From positions 4,364,501-4,428,500 of the forward strand of contig NZ_CP095742.1 in NCBI RefSeq assembly GCF_023078495.1: a stretch of DNA of 64,000 bases, given 5' to 3'. Made by a program: the position numbers and the translations under genes. Origin of the DNA: Luteibacter aegosomatissinici. GTDB lineage: Bacteria; Pseudomonadota; Gammaproteobacteria; Xanthomonadales; Rhodanobacteraceae. The notes under the pieces were generated by a model, which did not search any database, was not told the origin of the DNA, and saw only the letters and a list, made by a program, of their open reading frames with translations. Within the stretch, counting starts at the first letter, position 1. Each line of letters starts with the position of its first letter. This document shows, piece by piece, positions 35,826-44,491 of this stretch.

Positions 35826-38610
35826 TTTCCGCAGCCTCGAGGTCGTCCATTGGGATTACTGGCAGCGTTTCAGCCTGCCGCTCGATACGAACATCGTTAC
35901 CGTCGTCGGGCCGAACGGCTCGGGCAAGACCACCCTGCTCGATGCGCTGCGCACGTTGCTCACCATCGACTGCGCGGGCAACCGTGATTACAAGAGCTAC
36001 CTGCGCCACAACGGCAAGCCGTTAGCGTGGCTGCGCGCCCGCGTCGGAAACATTCCCGGGCCGAACGGCGAACGCCCCTTCTTCCCCTTGATGGATCGCG
36101 AGGTCACCCTCGCCTGCCGCATCCAGAAGAAGGGCGGCGAGTGGACGCGCCAGTACGCCGTGCTCGGCGGCGACGTGAGCGTGGAAGAGATCGAGGCGCG
36201 CAACGATTTCCTGGGCCTGCGCGAGTACCGCGTGCGCCTGGAAGGCGCCGGCCTGTCGCAGGCCATTCGCCGCGTACTCACGCTGGAACAAGGTGCCACG
36301 GACAAGCTGTGCCAGCTGCCCCCGAAAGCCCTGCTCGACCTGGTCTTCGATGTGTTCGGCGACAAGGCGGTGCTCGATGATTACCAGCGCGCGCGCAACG
36401 AGCAGGCCGAGGCCGACCGCGAACAACACGGCCTGGAGCACCAGCTTTCGCTCATCGGCGTCAGCCTGCAGGAAGCCGAGGCACGCGCGCGCTCCTACCA
36501 GGAATGGAACCACCTGAAGGACGAACGCGTATCGCTGGTGGCCGAAGTGCTGCCGCGTACCGAGTTCGCCGACCTGGCGGCCAGCGTGCGCGGTGCCCGG
36601 CCGGCGCTGAACGGCATCAAGCGCCGCGTCAACGAGCTGGAGCAGCGGGATGCCGAGCTTACCCGCCAACTCGCCGAGCTTGATGCCCATGGCGAACAAC
36701 TGCGCGGCGAACAGCACGAAGCCGACATCGCTCGCCAGTCCACGCAGAAGAGCCTGGATGCCGCCCGCGCGGCGCTGGCCCAGAACGACCTGGTCATTCG
36801 CCAGGAAAACCGCCTGCGCGAAATGGTCGCCGCCCAGAACGGTGCCGATCACGAGCGGCTTGCCGATATCGCCCGCGATGCCCGCGCCCGACTGCATGCA
36901 CTGCAGAACGAGGAAGCGGCGTTGCGCCAGGACCTGGGCACGCTCACCACCAAGCTTTCCGCGTGGCGTAGCGGCCGTCGTTATACGCCCGAGTTCGAGG
37001 CAGGTTTCCGCCGCGCGCTCGATGAGGCCGGCATCCGCCATAGCATGCTCAGCGAGATCGTCGAGATCACGCAGCCGCGCTGGCAGCCCGCCGTCGAAGC
37101 CGTATTGGCGGGTTATCGCCACGTGGTTCTGCTCGATGATCCGCGCGATCGCGAGAAAGCATGGAAGCTCGGCGAAGCAATGCGCTACAAACACTTCGTC
37201 GTCGCCGACCGCGCGCCTGCCGAGAAGCCGGTGGCCGGCTCGCTGCACGAAGTGGTCGAATTCTCTGCCGCTGCGCCGGACTGGCTGCTGCGCAATCTCG
37301 ATCGCATCCAGCGCGTGGAAGATGTAGCAGAGGGCTCGAAGCTCGGCCGCGAGCAGGACTGGATCACCCCACAGGGCTATTTCCGCGAACGCCGTGGCGG
37401 CCGCCACCTGGGCGTCGATGACATGTACTTCGGCGCCTCCGCGCGCGAGCGCCAGCTCCGCGATGGTGAAGCCAGGCTGCGCGAGATCGAGGGCCGCCTG
37501 CGCGAGATCGCCGATGAGCGCAAAACGGCTTCGGCCCAGGCTGGCGATGCGGAAAGCATCCTGCGTGGTGCCAATGCAAGCAGCCAGCTCGCCGACCGTG
37601 CAGAAGAGTTCAATGAAGCGCGTGATTTGCAGCCACGCCTGCAGGAAGATGTGCAGCGCACCGCTGATAGTCACGCCGCCGCCGAGCAGTACTACGAAGG
37701 CGTACGCGAGAAGCGGCTGAACATCTCGAACGGACGCGACAATGCCGCCCGCGAACAACGCAGCGTACAGAACCAGCTCGCCGATGGCGTGCGCCAGTAC
37801 CATCAATCGCGCAGTGAGCAGGTCGATCGCCTGAAGGCCTTCCGCGCGAAGCGCAAGCATGTAGCGTTGGCCCACCGTACGCGCACTGCAATCGCTGCCC
37901 TGCGCGAACGCTTCGAATCACCGGCCGCCGTGCGCCGCGAGCTGGATCGCGTGGAACGCCGCCTGGAAGAAGGCCACTGGGAGCAGGATGCCAGCGTACT
38001 GGCCCTGCGCGAGAAGCTGGGCGCGGATCACGATGGCCTGAAGCACGATCTCGAGAAGCGCCGCCTGCACCTGGAGCGCGCCGGCCGCATCACGCACGAA
38101 GCCCGCGGCGCCTACATCCAGGTGCTGCGCAATACGGTCAAACGCTACGCCAGGAACCTGAAGGTGCTGGCCGATCTCGCCGGCATCGGCGTGGACGTGG
38201 ACCTGCCCGAACTCAACAACGACGATCTCGCCCTCGCCTCGGCGGCACTCACCGTGCGCTTCGAGTTCGACAAGAAGGGCTGGATCGGCATGGATGATGG
38301 CGAGGCCTCGGGTGGCCAGCAGGTGATGAAGTCACTGCTGCTGCTCGTCGCCCTCATGCGCGATGAAGACCGCCCCGGCGGCTTCGTGTTCATCGACGAA
38401 CCGTTCGCCCATCTCGACATCTTCAACATCGACAAGGTCGGTGCGTTCCTCAAGAGCACCCGAGCGCAATACATCCTGACCACGCCCGCCACGCACAACG
38501 TCAACGTGTTCCAGCCGTCGGAGCTGACACTGGTGACCAGCAAGCGCCGGCCGGGGGCGGTTTGGGCGCAGCCGTTGGCGGTGCTGCGGCGCCGGGCCGA
38601 GGTGGCCTGA
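35818..38610 (+). CDS. SMC-like ATPase (MukB/MksB-type)
   Basis: 930 residues. Walker A VGPNGSGKTTLLDAL (residues 30-44) begins the head. A first coiled-coil arm runs from about 170 to 380. A hinge-like globular segment (about 385-490, around EITQPRWQPAVEAVLAGYRH and VVLLDDP) is followed by a second arm to about 770. The C-terminal head has the ABC signature ASGGQQVMKSLLLL (about 831) and Walker B GGFVFIDEPFAHLD (about 855). The order is that of an SMC protein; the arms are short for SMC and JetC proteins. A complex with the two upstream products would bind or loop DNA. It lacks the long N-terminal features of SbcC and RecN. The stop TGATG leads into a short further open frame. Confidence 0.85.
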   Translation: MFDFRSLEVVHWDYWQRFSLPLDTNIVTVVGPNGSGKTTLLDALRTLLTIDCAGNRDYKSYLRHNGKPLAWLRARVGNIPGPNGERPFFPLMDREVTLACRIQKKGGEWTRQYAVLGGDVSVEEIEARNDFLGLREYRVRLEGAGLSQAIRRVLTLEQGATDKLCQLPPKALLDLVFDVFGDKAVLDDYQRARNEQAEADREQHGLEHQLSLIGVSLQEAEARARSYQEWNHLKDERVSLVAEVLPRTEFADLAASVRGARPALNGIKRRVNELEQRDAELTRQLAELDAHGEQLRGEQHEADIARQSTQKSLDAARAALAQNDLVIRQENRLREMVAAQNGADHERLADIARDARARLHALQNEEAALRQDLGTLTTKLSAWRSGRRYTPEFEAGFRRALDEAGIRHSMLSEIVEITQPRWQPAVEAVLAGYRHVVLLDDPRDREKAWKLGEAMRYKHFVVADRAPAEKPVAGSLHEVVEFSAAAPDWLLRNLDRIQRVEDVAEGSKLGREQDWITPQGYFRERRGGRHLGVDDMYFGASARERQLRDGEARLREIEGRLREIADERKTASAQAGDAESILRGANASSQLADRAEEFNEARDLQPRLQEDVQRTADSHAAAEQYYEGVREKRLNISNGRDNAAREQRSVQNQLADGVRQYHQSRSEQVDRLKAFRAKRKHVALAHRTRTAIAALRERFESPAAVRRELDRVERRLEEGHWEQDASVLALREKLGADHDGLKHDLEKRRLHLERAGRITHEARGAYIQVLRNTVKRYARNLKVLADLAGIGVDVDLPELNNDDLALASAALTVRFEFDKKGWIGMDDGEASGGQQVMKSLLLLVALMRDEDRPGGFVFIDEPFAHLDIFNIDKVGAFLKSTRAQYILTTPATHNVNVFQPSELTLVTSKRRPGAVWAQPLAVLRRRAEVA

Positions 38611-38708
38611 TGCACGAGGAGGCTGCCGACCAGCCTTGGGGGCCGCGGGCCGCAGACGAAAGCACTCGACCTCGCTGCCCAACTGCCGGTCGCAGCTATT
38701 CTCAAGCG
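38610..38708 (+). other. Possible truncated fourth reading frame after the SMC gene
   Basis: The SMC stop is embedded in TGATG, the same coupling used inside the operon, and the new frame begins MHEEAADQPWGPRAADES in high-GC sequence. It then runs into the lower-GC toxin-antitoxin island. It could be the remains of a fourth operon gene cut by insertion, or a chance frame. No homology is recognised. Confidence 0.25.
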
Positions 38709-39110
38709 TTAGCCAACTCGCTCAAACCGTCGGCTCTCCGATCGCCATGGCACGATGTATATACCTGGCCTACGGAGCGTAGAGCATGCATTCAACAACC
38801 TGGGCCACCAGTGGACCAGGCGCGAAGCCTTTTCGAAGAAGGTATGCGGTGACCAACTTTTTGAAAGCACAAAGACGATAAGATTTCCTTCGGTGATGGC
38901 ATCTCGCTCGTCCTGGCTTTTGTGATGGTAATCGTGGGAAACGTGGACATCGACGCCAAACGATGCAGCCTTCGAGAGAATCCATGTATCGGCAGTCCCA
39001 CGCTCGTGCATACTCGTGACATGAACCACCTGGTGCCCGATGTCTTGAACAAGGCAGTCCAGCGCGCGGGCAAGCGCCGGAGCGATATTTTCGTCGATCT
39101 GAGCCTTCAC
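38709..39110 (-). CDS. VapC45-like PIN-domain toxin
   Basis: 133 residues from a GTG in GTGA overlapping the antitoxin stop; an earlier TTG at 39119 is possible. The N-terminus KAQIDENIAPALARAL gives Asp-Glu-Asn at residues 6-8, the first acidic cluster of PIN-like toxins. A middle DTWILSKAASFGVDVHVSHD supplies two further Asp, and GNLIVFVLSKSW follows. PIN proteins of this class are metal-dependent RNases. The gene follows a DNA-binding DUF433-type antitoxin, the usual VapBC45 order. GC content is lower than in flanking genes. The RNase target is unknown. Confidence 0.75.
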   Translation of the reverse strand: MKAQIDENIAPALARALDCLVQDIGHQVVHVTSMHERGTADTWILSKAASFGVDVHVSHDYHHKSQDERDAITEGNLIVFVLSKSWSPHTFFEKASRLVHWWPRLLNACSTLRRPGIYIVPWRSESRRFERVG

Positions 39111-39811
39111 AACGCGCAAGCCCGTTTTTCGAAGCGCACAGCGGCACGAACCTCAGCCTCGGTAATTTCGTACTGCCACGCAACGAACTTCGCATCTTCC
39201 TTGTCCGCTTTGTAAGCCGCGGCAATGGCGATAGTGGGAACGCCTGATTCCGTGAGAATGGGGTCCCCGGCGCGCCGGTTGGGGTCCAGTACGATGATTT
39301 GGCTACGCGAAACCGGAAACCAGCGCGTGACCTGGCCGTCGCCATCTATTTCGAGACCACGGCGGAGACTCGGCCCGGAGACGAGGCTGAGGACACGTCG
39401 CCGGCTATCTTCATTCAGTCGTGCGAGGCTGACACCTTCCACGGCGAGTGCTTCGCGGAAGATTTGCTTTCCGAGTCGTCGAAAGGCGTTACTTGAAAGC
39501 GGATACGGCACGCGAAGTTGCGCCCGCCCCAGTTCGAGGGTGCGCCGAATGACAGGTAACGTGACTCCCGCGCCGCGCATGGCGCGAACAAATCGCAACT
39601 CCACGAGGTCACGAAAACTTATGCCCTTTCGACGCCACGTGAGCAACTCCGAATCCCATAGGGGCGCGGGACCACCTTCCTTCGGCTGCGGCGTATAGGC
39701 CCGAATCCAACGACGTAGGTCGCGCGGCGTTGCACCGATGTAGCGGGCGGCATCCCAAAATGAATAGATGCCGATGCCAAAGGGAAATGGACGAGATTCA
39801 AATGTTTTCAT
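39107..39811 (-). CDS. VapB45-like antitoxin with MerR-type HTH and DUF433 domain
   Basis: 234 residues. Residues 15-95 form a MerR-like winged helix (YSFWDAARYIGATPRDLRRW, then FRDLVELRFVRAMRGAGV), and the C-terminal part has the DUF433 pattern, IIVLDPNRRAGDPILTESGV followed by AIAAAYKADKEDAKFVAWQY. This two-domain build is known for antitoxins paired with VapC45-type PIN toxins. It would neutralise the toxin and repress its own promoter. The gene is first in the pair and overlaps the toxin by four bases. Lower GC than neighbours suggests recent gain. Confidence 0.8.
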   Translation of the reverse strand: MKTFESRPFPFGIGIYSFWDAARYIGATPRDLRRWIRAYTPQPKEGGPAPLWDSELLTWRRKGISFRDLVELRFVRAMRGAGVTLPVIRRTLELGRAQLRVPYPLSSNAFRRLGKQIFREALAVEGVSLARLNEDSRRRVLSLVSGPSLRRGLEIDGDGQVTRWFPVSRSQIIVLDPNRRAGDPILTESGVPTIAIAAAYKADKEDAKFVAWQYEITEAEVRAAVRFEKRACAL

Positions 39812-39898
39812 GCGCGCATCGTAAAGACTGCGCGCTTGATGACGAATCAGACAATTGCCCGACCTCGTGTAGGAATCCCTCTACAAACGAAGTCGTCG

Positions 39899-40342
39899 TT
39901 AGTACAGCCCGGTCTCGCCCGGCACCGGATTGTCTTCACCCGAGCCGTCCAGTGCATCGCCGGCGGCGTTCGTGGTGCGGTAGCGCGTGGGGTCGTGTTC
40001 GTCGTGTTCCAGCGAGGCGCGCTGTTTCTGGTCATGTCGGCGCAGTAGCCATGCGGCCGTCAGCGCGGCCACACCGAGGCCAGCGCCGATGGCGATGGAA
40101 GTACGTGGGTGGTTGCGTACCTGCTTGCCCGCGATCAGCGCAGCGCTGCTTACCTGCTTGGTGGTCCGAGAGGCGGCTTTCGCTGCCTGGGCGCCCGCCT
40201 GGGACGCCTTAATCCCTGCGCGCCCAACGTACTGCCGAGCGGCACCAGCAAGCTCGCGGGTGTGATCGTGGGTCAGGGCACCGGCGAGGCGCTGGGCGCG
40301 GCCACCGAGTTCCGCCGTGAGGCTTTTGCGGAATAGGGTCAT
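39899..40342 (-). CDS. DUF883/ElaB-like membrane-anchored protein
   Basis: 147 residues from the ATG at 40342, preceded by AAGGAGA; an in-frame extension is not supported. An amphipathic Ala/Gln/Lys-rich helical part (residues 35-75) leads into NHPRTSIAIGAGLGVAALTA, the C-terminal membrane helix and Arg-Arg stop typical of ElaB/YqjD proteins, then a polar tail of about 40 residues that is longer than usual. E. coli relatives bind ribosomes at the inner membrane in stationary phase. Similarity is limited to the helix region, so the family is a reasoned guess. Confidence 0.65.
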   Translation of the reverse strand: MTLFRKSLTAELGGRAQRLAGALTHDHTRELAGAARQYVGRAGIKASQAGAQAAKAASRTTKQVSSAALIAGKQVRNHPRTSIAIGAGLGVAALTAAWLLRRHDQKQRASLEHDEHDPTRYRTTNAAGDALDGSGEDNPVPGETGLY

Positions 40343-40447
40343 GGGGTGGTCTCCTTTGGATTGCTGAGGAGTCCACGTTGCCGGGGCAGATGTGACGGTG
40401 GTGCGTGCGGGATGTTCCCGTGCCGTCACCGGTTCAGCTAACGGCAT

Positions 40448-40514
40448 GCAGGAGCGCGCTTGCGCGCGATGGGTGCTTGCGGCAAGGCCGCATCGCGCGC
40501 AAGCGCGCTCCTAC
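40448..40514. repeat. REP pair, family B
   Basis: Left unit GCAGGAGCGCGCTTGCGCGC, with head GCAG instead of GTAG, and right unit the inverted GCGCGCAAGCGCGCTCCTAC, around a TTGCGGCAAG centre. It sits 21 bases after the cysK stop, and the whole element can fold as one hairpin. Confidence 0.85.
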
Positions 40515-40535
40515 AGGGGCTCGGGAGACGTGCCC

Positions 40536-41492
40536 TCAGCCCAGGCTGTTGAGCCAATCTTCGTCGGTGCCCTCGTTAACGCCTTCGAAGAGGAAGGTGG
40601 AGAGGTAGCGTTCGCCGGTATCGGGGAGCATGGCCAGGATGACGCTGCCTTCGACAGCCCCCTTGGCAAACTCCAAGGCCGCAGCCACGGTGGCACCGGC
40701 CGACACGCCCACGAACAGCCCCTCTTCCGCGGCCAGGCGGCGCGCGGTATCGCGAGCCACCGTCTCATCCACGGGGATGTCCTGGTCGAAGATCTTCCGG
40801 TTGAGCACGCCAGGCACGAAATCCGGGGTCCAGCCCTGGATCTTGTGCGGCGACCACGGCTTGTCCTGCAGCAGCGGCGCGGCAGTAGGCTCGCAGGTCA
40901 CGATCTTGACCTCCGGCCGGGCCACTTTCAGCACCTCGCCGACGCCGGTCAGGGTGCCGCCAGTACCCCAGCCCGTGACGAACGCATCGAGCCGACGGCC
41001 AGCGAAGTCCTGGAGGATCTCGGCGGCGGTCGTGCTGCGGTGGTAGGCCGGGTTGGCCGGATTCTCGAACTGACGGGGCAGGAACCAGCCATGCTTCGCG
41101 GCCAGCTCCTCGGCCTTGCGGACCATGCCGCTGCCACGCTCGGCCGCCGGGGTGAGGATCACCTTGGCGCCGTAGGCGCGCATCAGCTTGCGCCGTTCGA
41201 TGGAGAACGAATCGGCCATGGTGGCCACGAACTTATAGCCCTTTGCGGCACAGACCATGGCCAGCGCCACACCCGTATTGCCCGAAGTGGCCTCGATCAC
41301 GGTATCGCCGGGCTTCAGCAGCCCCTTCTGCTCGGCATCCAGGATCACGGCGATGGCCAGGCGATCCTTGACTGAACCACCGGGATTGAACGATTCGACC
41401 TTGGCGTACAGACTCACGTGCGGCGGTGCCACGCGGTGCAGGCGCACGATCGGGGTGCGGCCAATCGTGTCGAGAATGCTCTCGTAGATCAT
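40536..41492 (-). CDS. cysK: Cysteine synthase A (O-acetylserine sulfhydrylase)
   Basis: 318 residues from the ATG at 41492; the frame is open far upstream, but the family starts with MIYESILDTIGRTPIVRLHR. A PLP enzyme making L-cysteine from O-acetylserine and sulfide. The PLP lysine is Lys42 in NPGGSVKDR; the substrate loop is EATSGNTGVALA, the phosphate loop GTGGTLTG, and the late motif GVSAGATVAAA. CysK is favoured over CysM by length and the SGNTG context, but CysM or cystathionine synthase specificity cannot be excluded. Not linked to the cysD-cysNC operon. Confidence 0.93.
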   Translation of the reverse strand: MIYESILDTIGRTPIVRLHRVAPPHVSLYAKVESFNPGGSVKDRLAIAVILDAEQKGLLKPGDTVIEATSGNTGVALAMVCAAKGYKFVATMADSFSIERRKLMRAYGAKVILTPAAERGSGMVRKAEELAAKHGWFLPRQFENPANPAYHRSTTAAEILQDFAGRRLDAFVTGWGTGGTLTGVGEVLKVARPEVKIVTCEPTAAPLLQDKPWSPHKIQGWTPDFVPGVLNRKIFDQDIPVDETVARDTARRLAAEEGLFVGVSAGATVAAALEFAKGAVEGSVILAMLPDTGERYLSTFLFEGVNEGTDEDWLNSLG

Positions 41493-41570
41493 GGAAGTTT
41501 CCCAGGCTGGACACAGTTCTCCGAGAGTACGCCGCTGCACCCACCGCGACAAACACCCCGGAAGGCATAG

Positions 41571-41921
41571 ATGTTCCGACACTCCCCCGGCCTGCTGGCC
41601 GCCTTCGCACTGCTCGCCACCACGAGCGCCCCCGCGCAGGATTTCCCCCGCACACCGAAGGAATACCTGCAGCGGATGGATACCAACGGCGATGGCAAGG
41701 TGGATGAGGCGGAATATGTCCGCTACATGAGCCAGGGCTTCCTGCGCATGGATATCAACGGCGATGGCGTGATCGATGCCAACGACGGTCCCATGCGCCC
41801 CGGTGCACGCCCCATCCGCCTCGATGAGTTCCAGCGCAACCTGATCCAGCAGTTCCACAAGCTGGATACCAACCATGACGGGTTCCTCAACGCCCGCGAA
41901 CTCACCCAGCCGCCGCGCTAG
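41571..41921 (+). CDS. Secreted EF-hand calcium-binding protein
   Basis: 116 residues. A signal peptide ends at APAQ (about residue 23). Three EF-hand loops follow: DTNGDGKVDEAE (37-48), DINGDGVIDAND (61-72) and DTNHDGFLNARE (99-110), the last with His and Asn at less common positions. Such small periplasmic EF-hand proteins are common in this group and presumably bind calcium in the periplasm; their function is not established. The gene is divergent from cysK and 57 bases before the antiporter gene. Confidence 0.88.
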   Translation: MFRHSPGLLAAFALLATTSAPAQDFPRTPKEYLQRMDTNGDGKVDEAEYVRYMSQGFLRMDINGDGVIDANDGPMRPGARPIRLDEFQRNLIQQFHKLDTNHDGFLNARELTQPPR

Positions 41922-41978
41922 GCGCGATTGGCGGCGCGGCGAAGGTCCGCTACCCTCTGCCGATCCTGGGGAGGACCA

Positions 41979-43166
41979 ATGAGCACGACCGAACTGTTCC
42001 TGATCGCGATGGTGATCATCCTTGGCGTGCCGTACCTCATCTGGCGCGTGTTCCGTACCGATTACTGGGCACCGCTGGTCGTCGTCCAGATCCTCACCGG
42101 TATCCTGCTGGGGCCAGGGGTGCTGGGGAAAATCTTTCCCGATTACTACGCCACGGTGTTTGCACCGCCGGTCATCGGCGCGCTGAACGGTATTGCCTGG
42201 TGGGCCGTGATGGTGTTCGTATGGATCGCCGGCATCGAGCTCGACCTGCGTGCCGTTTGGCAGCAACGCCGTGAGTGCGGCACCACCGCCGCGCTGGCGC
42301 TCGGCGCCCCCATGCTTACCGGTTGCGCCGCAGCCCTCGGCCTGCTGGCCTGGCGCGATGGCTGGATGGGTACGGACACGCAGCCGTGGCAGTTCGTGGT
42401 GGGTGTGGGCATGGCGTGCGCGGTGACGGCGCTACCCATCCTCATCCTTTTGATGAACAAGCTGGGGATCCTGCGTGAGCCACTCGGACAGCGTGTGCTG
42501 CGCTACGCGAGCCTCGACGACCTCGCGATCTGGGCGGTACTGGCCATCCTGCTGCTCGACTGGAAACGTGTCGGCCATCAGGCCGCCTTTCTCGCGCTGT
42601 TCGCCGTGGCCGCCTGGGCGTTCCGCCGCATCATGGAGCGCGTGCAGGAATCCGATCGCTACTACCTCGGCCTGGTATGGCTGGCGGCGTGCGGTTACGG
42701 CGCCGACTGGTGCGGCCTGCATTTCATGGTGGGCGCTTTCCTGGCTGGCGCCGTGATGGAGCGTGACTGGTTCACGCTCACGAAACTTGATGCGCTGCGC
42801 GACAACGTCCTGCTGGTGGTCATGCCGGTGTTCTTTCTGTCCACGGGCTTGCGCACCAACTGGAACATCGGTGGTGCCGCAGTGTTCGTCGCGGCTGCCG
42901 TGCTGTTGGTGGCGTCCGTCGTGGGCAAGCTGGCGGGCGTAGGCCTGGCAGGCAAGATGCTGGGCTGGAAGCGCGGTGACGCATGGATCATCGGCTGGCT
43001 GCTGCAGACCAAGGCGCTCATCATGATCATCTTCGTCAACGTGCTGCTCGATAAACACATGATCACCAGTGAAACCTTCACTGCCCTGTTGCTGATGGCG
43101 GTGGCCAGCACCATGCTGACGGTACCGTTTGTCGCACCACGGCTTAAGGCGTTGCTGCATGGCTGA
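41979..43166 (+). CDS. CPA2-type cation:proton antiporter
   Basis: 395 residues from the ATG at 41979 with GGGGAGG upstream. About twelve hydrophobic helices. The family signature is the Kef/Nha-like core: VQILTGILLGPGVLG early, VFVWIAGIELDLRAVW, MACAVTALPILILLM and YASLDDLAIWAVLAI with the paired Asp that carry ions, then FMVGAFLAGAVMERDW and LPVFFLSTGLR-like VMPVFFLSTGLRTNW. No C-terminal TrkA-N/KTN domain, so it is a NapA-like exchanger rather than gated KefB/C. Probably exports Na+ or K+ for H+. Its stop overlaps the MFS exporter gene by eight bases. Confidence 0.9.
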   Translation: MSTTELFLIAMVIILGVPYLIWRVFRTDYWAPLVVVQILTGILLGPGVLGKIFPDYYATVFAPPVIGALNGIAWWAVMVFVWIAGIELDLRAVWQQRRECGTTAALALGAPMLTGCAAALGLLAWRDGWMGTDTQPWQFVVGVGMACAVTALPILILLMNKLGILREPLGQRVLRYASLDDLAIWAVLAILLLDWKRVGHQAAFLALFAVAAWAFRRIMERVQESDRYYLGLVWLAACGYGADWCGLHFMVGAFLAGAVMERDWFTLTKLDALRDNVLLVVMPVFFLSTGLRTNWNIGGAAVFVAAAVLLVASVVGKLAGVGLAGKMLGWKRGDAWIIGWLLQTKALIMIIFVNVLLDKHMITSETFTALLLMAVASTMLTVPFVAPRLKALLHG

Positions 43167-44418
43167 TGCAGCGCACACGCCGTTACCGCAACCGGTGCGC
43201 CGGGCCGCCGTGGCGTTCGTTTTCGTCACGGTGCTGATCGATATCCTCGCGTTCGGCATCATCATCCCAGTGTTGCCGCACCTGATCGAGACGATGACCG
43301 GCGGCACCGTGAGCAATGCGGCGTGGTGGGTCGGCGTGTTTGGCACCGTGTTCGCGGCCGTGCAGTTTTTCTCCTCGCCGATCCAGGGCGCGTTGTCCGA
43401 CCGGTTTGGCCGCCGCCCCGTTATCCTGCTTTCAAATCTCGGCCTTGGCCTGGATTTCGTACTGATGGCGCTCGCGCCCTCGCTCTGGCTGCTGTTCGTC
43501 GGCCGCATCATTTCGGGCATGACGGCGGCAAGCTTTACTACCGCGAATGCCTACATCGCCGATGTCACGCCACCGGAGAAACGTGCCGGTGCCTTTGGCC
43601 TGCTCGGCGGCGCGTTCGGCATCGGTTTCATCATCGGCCCGGCGCTAGGTGGTTTCCTCGGCGGAATCGACCTGCGCCTGCCGTTCTGGGTCGCCGCCGG
43701 CCTGGCGCTGGCGAACTTCATGTATGGCTTCTTCATCCTGCCGGAATCGTTGCCGCCGGAACGCCGCGCCGCACGGTTTGAACCCCACACCGCGCACCCG
43801 CTGGGGGCCATGCGCCTGCTCCGCTGCAGCCCCACGGTATTCGGGCTGGCCATCGTCACCTTCCTCTTTTACCTGGCGCACTATGTGCTCCAGACCACCT
43901 TCGTGCTGTATGCGGATTACCGCTACCACTGGGGCGCGCAGGCGGTGGGCTTCGTGCTGGCGCTGGTCGGCGCCTGCGACGGCTCGGTGCAGGCCTTCCT
44001 GACCGGCAAGCTCACCACCCGCTTCGGCGAGCGGCCGATCCTGGTCACCGGCCTCGTTTTCGGCACATTGGCGTTCGCTGTCATGGGCCTGGCGACCACC
44101 GGGTGGGTGTTCCTGATCGGCATCCCGTTGATGTCGTTGTGGGGCCTGGCCGGGCCGCCCATGCAATCGATCATGACCCGCTGCGTGTCGGCCGACCAGC
44201 AAGGCCGGCTGCAGGGTGCGATCACCAGCCTGGGCAGCTTCGCCGGCATCTTTGGCCCGTACCTGTTCGCCCAGATCTTCGCGTTCTCCATCGCCCCTGA
44301 GCGCCAGGTGCACGTACCGGGCATCGCCTTCCTGTTGGCGGCGGTGCTGATCGCCGTCGGGGCGGTCGTGGCAGCCCGGGCCACCCGTTGGATGAAAGAA
44401 GCGCCGGATCAGCCATAA
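43159..44418 (+). CDS. MFS exporter of the TetA-like (TCR) class
   Basis: 419 residues from the ATG at 43159, overlapping the antiporter gene by eight bases. Twelve membrane helices. Motif [20 protein letters not shown] lies between helices 2 and 3, with [13 protein letters not shown] near the start and [20 protein letters not shown] in helix 4-5, as in tetracycline/proton antiporters. Members of this class in environmental bacteria export varied drugs or metabolites, so the substrate is open. No tetR-type regulator is adjacent. Confidence 0.92.
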   Translation: MADAAHTPLPQPVRRAAVAFVFVTVLIDILAFGIIIPVLPHLIETMTGGTVSNAAWWVGVFGTVFAAVQFFSSPIQGALSDRFGRRPVILLSNLGLGLDFVLMALAPSLWLLFVGRIISGMTAASFTTANAYIADVTPPEKRAGAFGLLGGAFGIGFIIGPALGGFLGGIDLRLPFWVAAGLALANFMYGFFILPESLPPERRAARFEPHTAHPLGAMRLLRCSPTVFGLAIVTFLFYLAHYVLQTTFVLYADYRYHWGAQAVGFVLALVGACDGSVQAFLTGKLTTRFGERPILVTGLVFGTLAFAVMGLATTGWVFLIGIPLMSLWGLAGPPMQSIMTRCVSADQQGRLQGAITSLGSFAGIFGPYLFAQIFAFSIAPERQVHVPGIAFLLAAVLIAVGAVVAARATRWMKEAPDQP

Positions 44419-44491
44419 GGCCGATCGAAATCTCCAAGTTTCATCGTATGATGCGCGACGTACTTGAGACACTTCACGCGACGGTTGGGGC

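Noticed and set aside
36022-37875. 617-codon minus-strand frame inside the SMC-like gene
   Set aside because: Antisense shadow of the coiled-coil region; no domain or ribosome site.
33797-38610. Calling the SMC operon a Wadjet (JetABCD) defence system
   Set aside because: No JetD-type nuclease gene is present and the first protein does not start like JetA; only the general SMC-kleisin-KITE build is supported.
39869-39884. GTAG...CTAC short palindrome before the antitoxin gene
   Set aside because: Only the four-base ends match REP heads; the interior is unlike either family, so it was not called a REP.
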